Shown here one piece after another: positions 55,091 through 62,000 of a stretch of 62,000 nt of DNA. A program made the translations under genes and the position numbers. How positions within the stretch are numbered: the stretch's first letter is position 1; the number at the start of each line of letters is the position of its first letter. Below the pieces are notes generated by a model. It saw only the letters and a program-made list of their open reading frames with translations. It was not told the DNA's origin and made no database searches. The stretch is from Zygnema cylindricum (taxonomy: Eukaryota > Streptophyta > Zygnematophyceae > Zygnematales > Zygnemataceae). The stretch spans positions 402,563 through 464,562 of the forward strand of contig JBBHKE010000190.1 in NCBI GenBank assembly GCA_037447655.1, given 5' to 3'.

Positions 55091-56940
55091 TTAGCCTGAC
55101 CTTGTAGAGGAAAATAAAAATCTGACCGAGACTGACCCTTTCTTGGAGTCACTACTTCCGGTTTAAACCGAGGAAAGACCAGAAATGATTAAAGAACGTT
55201 CGTGGATGATCTCCACCGATAGGGGAGAAGCTGAAGTCATCTAGAGAAATCCGAGATGACCCTCCATTCCAACATCAGATTTTGAAGAAGGAAAGAGAAG
55301 AAGCAAGAGACTTCAACAGAGAGAAGTGAAAACCAAGGTAACTAAGCAGTCACATTTAATCAAACCTCGGACTTACTCGGAAGCAATTAATAGTCTGGAA
55401 CGTAGTAGATAGATGACAGCCATTAATGATGAGATGGCTTCCATTATGAAAGCAAACATATGGGAGCTGGTGGATTGTCCTCTGGACAAAAAGCCGATAG
55501 GATGCTACTGGGTATTAAAGTTGAAACTCAATCCGGATAACACTATCCAGCGATACAAGGCTAGATTAATGGCAAAAGGGTTCACACAGAAGGAGGGAAT
55601 CGATTATGAGGAGACATTCGCTCCATTTGTTAGATTCCCTCCGTCTGGATTCTACTTAGTCTAGCGGAAGCGAAAGACATGGAAGTGTACCAAATAGACA
55701 TCAAAAATGCTTTCTTACATAGAGAATTAGAAGAAGAGATCTTCATGCGACAGCCGGAAGGATTTGTGGAGAAAGGAGAAGAAAGTTAGGTGTGCAGATT
55801 GATAAAGTCTCTTTATGGACTAAAGTAAGCTCCACGAAAATGGAACAAGAAGTTGGAAGATTTTTTGGCGAGTTTGGGATGTATCAGAATCAGTCGGATC
55901 ATTCCATCTATCTATTTGAGGATGAGGAAGGTAAAATTTTCATTGTCATCTATGTTGATTGTTTGCTTGTTTTGTGTAAATCAATGGAGAAAATTAATCG
56001 ATTGAAAAAGGATCTAAAGTGTAGATTGGAAATTAAGGACTTGGGAGAGGCAAAATACATTCTGGGAATTTAGATTGAGAGGGATAGAGAGAAGTAAACA
56101 ATTAAAATTACTCAAAAGGAAGCATTAGGAAATAAGCTTGAAAAATTTCAAATGGATAAAGCAAATAGTTGTACCACTTCAATGAATTTAAAGAAAGGAA
56201 ATGAGGGGAGCTCAGAAGAGGGATTCTACATCTTAGATAATGAGTTAATACTTGAGGAAAGCAAGTTTATGCAAACTATTCCGTACAGATAGGTAGTAGG
56301 TAGTTTGATCTATTATATGAACTGTACTCGTATTGATATAGCAGCACCTGTGGGAATATTAAGTAAGAGTTTAAATGATCGTAGGAAAAAATATTGGGAA
56401 GCCGCCAACAGGGTCATGCAATACTTGATAGGAACGAGAGATATGTGGTTGCATTTGGGAGGGGATAATACTAACATCACCACTTTCAGTGATGCTAGTT
56501 ATGGGGATGCTCTGATGTGGAGGTGTACTTCTGGGTATGTGTTTTATGTTGGGAATGGGGCCTATTGTTAGAGCAGCAAGCAATAAAAGGTGTTTGCTCA
56601 GTCCACTATGGAAGCTGAGTATATGGCCTCTTGTTTGGCTGTGAAAGAATTAATGTGGTTGAGATCTTTGCTTGAAGAACTTGGATATATGAAGTGCAAA
56701 AGATATTTTGTGATAATCAAGCTGCGATTGCAATTGCACCAAACCTTAAGCATCACTTTAAATCAAAGCATATGGATATTATTTTTAGCTTTGTTAGGGA
56801 GAAGGTTGAGGGTAAAATAATTAGTTAGAAATATAGACCGGATGGAGAAATGGTAGCAGATATGATGACTAAGCCGGTTCCTTGTCCAAAATTGATATTT
56901 TGTAGGGAGAAGTGTGGATTGAAGCAAAAGATAGACTAGA
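55091..56940 (+). pseudogene. Copia-5 reverse transcriptase and RNase H, broken
   Basis: RT begins near 55413 ([40 protein letters not shown]). It is shifted at about 55655 and continues to the palm box, which reads IYVDCLLVLCKS (YVDD changed to YVDC, codon 55960-55962). DLGEAKYILGI ends at a stop at about 56072. RNase H and its tail occupy 56305-56571 and 56590-56880 (YYMNCTRIDIAAPVG, AQSTMEAEYMAS, ADMMTKPVPCPK). Stops fall at positions that are normally Gln, Trp and Tyr, which speaks for simple decay. Confidence 0.88.
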
Positions 56941-56952
56941 AAATAAAGGTAG
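56940..56952 (+). promoter_or_regulatory. Copia-5 polypurine tract
   Basis: AAAATAAAGGTAG before the LTR start TGTTGATAAAGG, a slightly decayed version of the copia-4 tract. Confidence 0.7.
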
Positions 56953-57916
56953 TGTTGATAAAGGGTATTTTGTACTCTATCTCTTTAGTTAGTCTATGGT
57001 CATTCTACAGTTCTCATTCTTGTCATAGTCATTGAGAACGGGTAGGCAGCCACGGCTGCCTCAAGCATATAAGAAGAAAGGCAGAAGACACAGCCCCTGC
57101 AAAAGATAGACTGACAAAACAAGATTTGATCTTGTGATCTCTCGGATAACTGGCATACGGAATAGTCGTCGGCTTTATCCAGTAGGTCTTGATAAAGCTT
57201 TACGTATATGGGATGTGATAATTATTTAAACACTAACGCAACGACACATTCTATTTTATAGCTTACCTGACAAAATAAACGTGAAACGTGCAAGACCTCA
57301 CTAAATAATGGACCGCACGAAATAAACGAAACAATATTTAACTTCAACAGACGAAATCAAATGTCGTTCGCCATCAACGGCTCGCAAAAGAGCCTGAATT
57401 TCGCAGTAGACATTAGGTTATTTGCAAGCTAATGTCGGCGAACAACACATGGCGAGTTACGATTAGTCAACGGATATTAGGGGAGGAGAATCTACAGCTT
57501 AGGAACTAACACGCGTTTGTAGACTAGCCATGTCATACTATGGGCATAGAAAAAGTACAGCAGTACATGTACCTTCTTGTACTTTACAGTCCTTTGATTC
57601 GCTAAGTACACTAGTAGTAGGTTCAGAGAGTGAGCTTAGGACTTAGAAAAATTTAGGTAGCCGCTTCTCTCCCAAAGTGCATTTGTGTTTATACGCCATC
57701 TTTGGCCAGAGGTAACTTAATGCTCAGGTGAGCAATTTCAGTGATTCCTTTTGCTGCAGACTCAAAGGAGTCTACGCTACACATAGATGTAGTCGGTCAA
57801 AGATTTTGCGTGTCACGGTGACAGTTAATCATTGTTAAGTCAAAAGTGCAAATATTATCCTAGAGGCTTCATAAAAGCTGGATATTGTGTGGACTAATGG
57901 AGGTCACAGAATTACA
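56953..57916 (+). repeat. Copia-5 3' LTR
   Basis: 964 bp, TGTTGATA...GAATTACA. Its last 22 bases include an intact gag ATG. It holds an antisense tRNA-like sequence at 57118-57190 and, downstream, a TACTTT...CCTTCTTGTACTTT block like that of the other LTRs. Confidence 0.75.
57118..57190 (-). pseudogene. tRNA-Arg-like sequence in the copia-5 LTR
   Basis: The minus strand shows CTGGATAAAGCCGACGACTA followed by a TTCCG and AGATCAAATC B-box-like end. The arrangement parallels that at 42468-42533. The stems are imperfect. Confidence 0.4.
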
Positions 57917-59041
57917 TCTCTCTTGCCCCATTCCATCTCTTTCCCAACCGGATGTGGGAAAATTTTAGCGGGAGCTCTGCATTTTGCCGCAAAAAAAGTG
58001 GTAATGGGCCACATATTTCCTCAAACTACTCAGTGCTATTAGGCAAAGATAAATGTGAGGCAACGAAAGAAAGATGCAACAGCAAAGGTAGATGCAAAGT
58101 GAGGGAAAAGAGTGCCATTGTTAGAGTGATGGACGAGTATATATAGGAAGGAAAGGGAAGATCTTGTGAAAAATGGAGGGAAAACCTTCGCCAAAGTTTG
58201 AATATTCAAAATATTAAATCAAATATTTTGTTTGACAGTCTAATATTTCGATTATAAAAACGACATAGAGATAGCACAAAAGTTTAAAAATTTGGGTCAA
58301 TTTTGAATGTCGGGGGATCCACATCGTTGGTAGTGGACGTTTTTCATGACAAAGGCGTGGTAAAACATGGCAGCTCATTGAATGTAAGGATAGCTCTTGG
58401 AAAGGCAGCGAGTAGGACAAGCGAGGTTTGTTGCATCGTAATAGAGCCATAATGTTTGCGTGGATAACGAATTGGACACGTGTTATTTTGGGCGACCAAT
58501 CACATTACGTGAAAGATCATTTAGTTGGTAAGTATGTAGTTTTTGGAAAATTTTAGTGTGTGTGTTTACTCTAATACAGGACAACATTGACGCTAATACA
58601 TGTCACACATCTGATAGACATACGAGGGAACACCTTTATTACAATTAAGACACATATTAACATACTTAACTCTAATAAGACTACCCAAACGTGACATTAC
58701 TAGAATACATAACAGACAGACAAAGCAAACAACGTAGATATGTCCAATTTGTTTGAAAAACCGCGTGAAGTAATCGTCCTTTCTGTAAATATTAAACATT
58801 AAAAAAAAAGATTAATGTTTACGCTTTGCTGTGTAGGGTTGTCATGCTGTATCACGTCGGCCACATTTAACTACATTTAAGCGCATGGAAACAATCCTTT
58901 ACTACCGACATCACACTAACTTATACTTTTGTAGGGTTTGGTGGTATGAAGTCCATACGAAAATTTGTTGACGCCGTGAAATCCGCGGACAGGTTGGATT
59001 CCGCACGCAAATTTATCAAGGGTTGTAGAACGCGTGAAATG
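57917..59041. other. Non-coding stretch
   Basis: Short frames without motifs. No clear repeat recognised. Confidence 0.4.
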
Positions 59042-59219
59042 TCGTGCATGTGTCAAATAACATGAAGATGCATGCAATATCATCAGTTGTGCTAAACTTA
59101 AACTCAAATGATAGCGAGATATCATAAAATGATAAAGGTAAAAATGGATAAATACCGCAACAGGCAAGATTGGAGAAAAGAAAAGTCAACGACTTAGCTC
59201 GTTGTGGTTAGGTTAGTAT
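59042..59219 (+). repeat. Dispersed direct repeat, copy 1
   Basis: About 90% identical to 60756-60930, with shared landmarks GTGTCAAATAACATGAAGAT and CCGCAACAGGCAAGATTGGA. Confidence 0.85.
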
Positions 59220-60079
59220 ATTATACTAAGCCGATGGATGACCACTTGGCCCCACATTCTATTTATATTCCTTGCAGGAGTTATCTTTATCGAGAATAAT
59301 CTGAATTTATACTTAAATAAAAGGAATCAAAACATAAATGACCGAGAAAGATAAATTAAAACTGAAAATGACAATATGCCCGACACTTATGAGGTTTGAG
59401 ATAACAAAACTCAAAAGATGCGCAAAAGCCAAACAAAAATAAATACACAATCTCAAGAAATAAAACAACAAATCAATAATCCCAACATGTAACTTCCACA
59501 CTAATTAAAATTCAGCCACAGCCGGGGAAAGAAGTTTGTGTTGTGAGATCGCGGTCGAAATCCACTCAAAAGGACGAGAAAAGTGAAGGGAAATCGTGTA
59601 GGTCTTGGCCGAAGCCGTATAGATTAATATGTAAGGCTTTACAAGATATTGCTAATGTAATGGAAAACTAGACGCTTCACGCAAAGGCAGAAAATCGCCT
59701 CTAAGCTGTCCGGACAATTTTACAAATAAAAAGATGGATGTAGAAAATCCTCAATACTGAAAATAAATAAAATGAATAATTCTTGCACTTGAAAATTGTG
59801 TGCAAGGAATGATCCAAAATGAACTAAGTAACAAAAAATACGCCTAGCGAAAACAGGAGAATCAGAGTTCAGCGTACTATATAAGTATTTGCGTCTAGTT
59901 TGGATTCAGCCAATAGGAGGCCGAAATCCTATGCCCTACGTTACAGAATCTATAAACTACGGATTTGAACCCTTCCTAACTACATGTGAATGCATGAACC
60001 TCCAAATGGTTCTCGACTTAAAATAGTCCAATGAAGTCGCTTCATCAGAATTGATAGCCGATCTGTATGTCATTTGCAT
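59220..60079. other. Non-coding stretch
   Basis: No gene recognised. It lies between the two direct repeats at 59042 and 60756. Confidence 0.4.
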
Positions 60080-60650
60080 CGACGATCCAGATGCGATGTA
60101 ACAAAGATTTCATATTCGGCGTTGACGGCCGAGATGCTCCCTCGCGTGAGATGATTCCAAATTGTCGTCGGCTGGGATTTCGGGAAATGAAAGTAGGTAC
60201 AGTAGGACTGAAGGTCCGATCCAATTTACGATCGCGGAAATTATAGACAAAAGTAGTCGTACGGTCAACATGAAAAATCGAATTCACCGTCGGCGGAAAT
60301 CCTGAGAGAATGTATGTCGTACGGTCGGTTCATTTGTACCGACGTGAATTGGAACATAAGTTGTCGGCGAAAAATCCTAGAGCAATAAATAAGTTTGTAA
60401 AGTACAAGTCGTCGTCGGCGGAAAACCCGGGAAATCAAAACAGGTACGGCATGACCGCAAGTACGGTCCAATTCGTGGCCGCGGGAATTCCGATCAATGT
60501 ATGCCGTACGGTCGACGCGAAATAACCAAATCCACTGTCGGCGCGATTTCGGAAAATATACGCCGTACGGGAGGACCGCGGGTACGGTCCAAATTGTCAT
60601 CCCGAGAATTACGGAAAATGTAGGTTGTACGGTACACGTCGTACGATCCT
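60080..60650. repeat. Degenerate tandem repeat, unit about 110-120 bp, rich in CGTACGGTC
   Basis: About five degenerate units. Each has GTCGTCGGC(G/T)G...TTTCGGGAAAT, then GTACGG..GACCG..GTACGGTCCAA, then ATGTATGCCGTACGGTCG-like text. Both strands give long repetitive open frames that look like repeat products. Confidence 0.65.
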
Positions 60651-60755
60651 GCGAAACCCAAATAACACCCAAATACAAATTAGTGTAGCGGCTGCCCGTC
60701 CTAATACCTAAATATAAACTACTAAAATGTTTGACGACATGCGGCATGATAGCTA

Positions 60756-60930
60756 TCGTGCATGTGTCAAATAACATGAAGATGCATGCAATATCATCAA
60801 CTTTGCTAAACTTAAACTTAAATGATAGCGAGATATCGTAAAAACATAAAATTAAAAATGGATTAATACCGCAACAGGCAAGATTGGAGAAAAGAAAGGT
60901 CAATGACTAAGCTGGTTATGGTCAGGTCCG
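60756..60930 (+). repeat. Dispersed direct repeat, copy 2
   Basis: Partner of 59042-59219. The two copies bracket about 1.54 kb. Confidence 0.85.
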
Positions 60931-61110
60931 TTTATTCCCCCCTTTGGCTCTTTAGCCGGCAGTGGAGCTGGCTAACACGACCGGAAGCTCGCGACATCAG
61001 TGGCAAAAACAGTGACCATCCGGAACCGCCAACAATGGTGGCACCAAACACTCCATGTGAAACCCTTGATTGCAATGATCACAAAGTAACATGGTAGTTT
61101 CCCTGTCCGA

Positions 61111-61999
61111 TCAATGACAAAAGGTACATGCTGACGCCTTCGTTATCGGCATCCGCATAGGATCCATATCCTCCGACAAATCCGGTAGATAACATGGAAC
61201 ACAGTTCTTGGAGTGCTCTCGAAAAGTCCGTGTGTCTGCTCCTTGTAATCCCAACATTCCGTTCAGATCCACCTCGATAATACGTAGGATGTGTACAGAA
61301 ACATCCGTGTCCAAAGTGTCAAAAGATTGCCTGCGAAGATAAGCATAGTCTCCCACCCGATAGGGCTTCTGTTGCGGCCTGTAACTGCCGCTTTGAGTGG
61401 TGGCAAACCGAAGTGTGTCCCGATGCTGGGCAATCTGCAGGTTATCAAAAGCCATGGGCATTTCACGGGCAAAAAGAAAAGCACGACGAATGAGTTTTTC
61501 CAAAAAAATAGTGTCAGACATCAGTGGAAGTGGAAAGCTCGCAGCTTTCTGAATATTGCGACCGACAAACATTTGTCGCCCAAATAAAACATAGTACGCG
61601 CTGAAATTAGCCAGACTAGCCGAAACTAACATGCGATATCCCATGGTAATGTAGCCGAGGGACTCGTCCCAAACCGAAATGTGTTTTTCCAAGCAATGCT
61701 TACGCAAGGCACGCTTAAATGTCTGGACTCCGCGTTCAGCCAAGCCATCGGCCTGGGGGTGATCACGGCTAGTACGACGATGATCGATGAGAGCCTCATC
61801 AAGCATCTCTTGAAATTCTCCCCCAAATTTTGTACCCTGATCCGTAAGGACCTCGGTTGGGGCACCGTATCTCATAAGGACATGTTCCTTAAAAGCTGTC
61901 GTGGTTAACTTAGCTGTCTTGTGAGGCAGGGCTACGACTTCTACCCACTTACTGAAATTTTTGATCATGATCATGATGTATTGTTTCCCCCTACGTGAT
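61111..61999 (-). pseudogene. Integrase of a second Ty3/gypsy lineage, partial (runs off the edge)
   Basis: A minus-strand frame of at least 288 codons, open to the window edge. Integrase core: the first Asp box reads IMIKNFSKWVEVV, where relatives have Asp before the aromatic residue, so the catalytic Asp seems changed. LTDQGTKFGGEFQ gives the second Asp and HPQADGLAERGVQTFKRAL the Glu. A long C-terminal extension follows with VGDYAYLRRQ (the GDKV-like motif) and ends PCYLPDLSEDMDPMR. It is clearly different from the integrase at 13683-15005. The lack of stops over the last 870 bp suggests a rather young copy. Confidence 0.85.
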
Positions 62000-62000
62000 A

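Noticed and set aside
33300-56940. Reassigned stop codons: several TAA/TAG in the copia elements fall where relatives have Gln.
   Set aside because: Other stops in the same elements fall at Lys, Tyr, Trp and Arg positions, and frameshifts are common. Ordinary decay explains it better.
60265-60903. 212-codon minus-strand frame.
   Set aside because: The translation repeats the same phrases because the DNA is a degenerate tandem repeat; no domain.

Overview
The window is a repeat-rich, gene-poor stretch of a eukaryotic nuclear genome, and I find no intact conventional host gene in it. The best guess is a streptophyte, possibly a charophyte green alga. Copia-type elements carry a primer-binding site that exactly complements the anticodon arm of plant-type initiator tRNA-Met as I recall it. 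Plant-type telomere heptamers (TTTAGGG/CCCTAAA) are scattered through AT-rich DNA. Almost every recognisable gene belongs to a transposon. The species assignment is inference.  Layout. 1-2.4 kb: long GA and TA microsatellites. 3.1-6.4 kb: a degenerate 14-bp tandem repeat (consensus near CGCGTCTAAAAGTA), interrupted by a 940-bp terminal-inverted-repeat (TIR) element and by a block rich in TTTAGGG-like words. 6.8-7.6 kb: a pair of 167-bp direct repeats. 10.3-10.6 kb: a 9-bp minisatellite. 12.0-20.9 kb: a nested structure. A full-length Ty3/gypsy element (minus strand, 971-bp LTRs about 99% identical, target duplication GTCTT) sits inside a 49-bp tandem array, which itself lies inside a TIR element. 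23.8-28.4 kb: telomere-like 20-bp repeats, followed by a decayed multi-exon gene that reads as a Crypton-type tyrosine recombinase with a C-terminal GCR1_C-like domain. This is the most unusual gene here. 28.7-29.7 kb: three tandem copies of a ~320-bp satellite. 30.3-31.5 kb: a foldback element with ~340-bp inverted arms. 33.3-57.9 kb: a graveyard of at least six Ty1/copia elements. Copia-1 is on the plus strand and 5' truncated. Copia-2 is on the minus strand, complete, and inserted into copia-1's polypurine tract. Copia-3 is plus. Copia-6 is a minus fragment. Copia-4 is plus and internally deleted. Copia-5 is plus. 58-61 kb: dispersed and tandem repeats. 61.1 kb to the end: an integrase fragment of a second, different gypsy lineage.  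How the parts work together. The retroelements carry the usual Gag, protease, integrase, reverse transcriptase and RNase H modules, in gypsy order (PR-RT-RH-IN) or copia order (PR-IN-RT-RH). All have stops, frameshifts or lost catalytic residues, so none looks autonomous now. Two features stand out. The copia LTRs contain the gag start codon, and the gag frame runs on through the primer-binding site. The gypsy gag/pol overlap carries a canonical -1 frameshift heptamer (GGGAAAC) in the correct frame.
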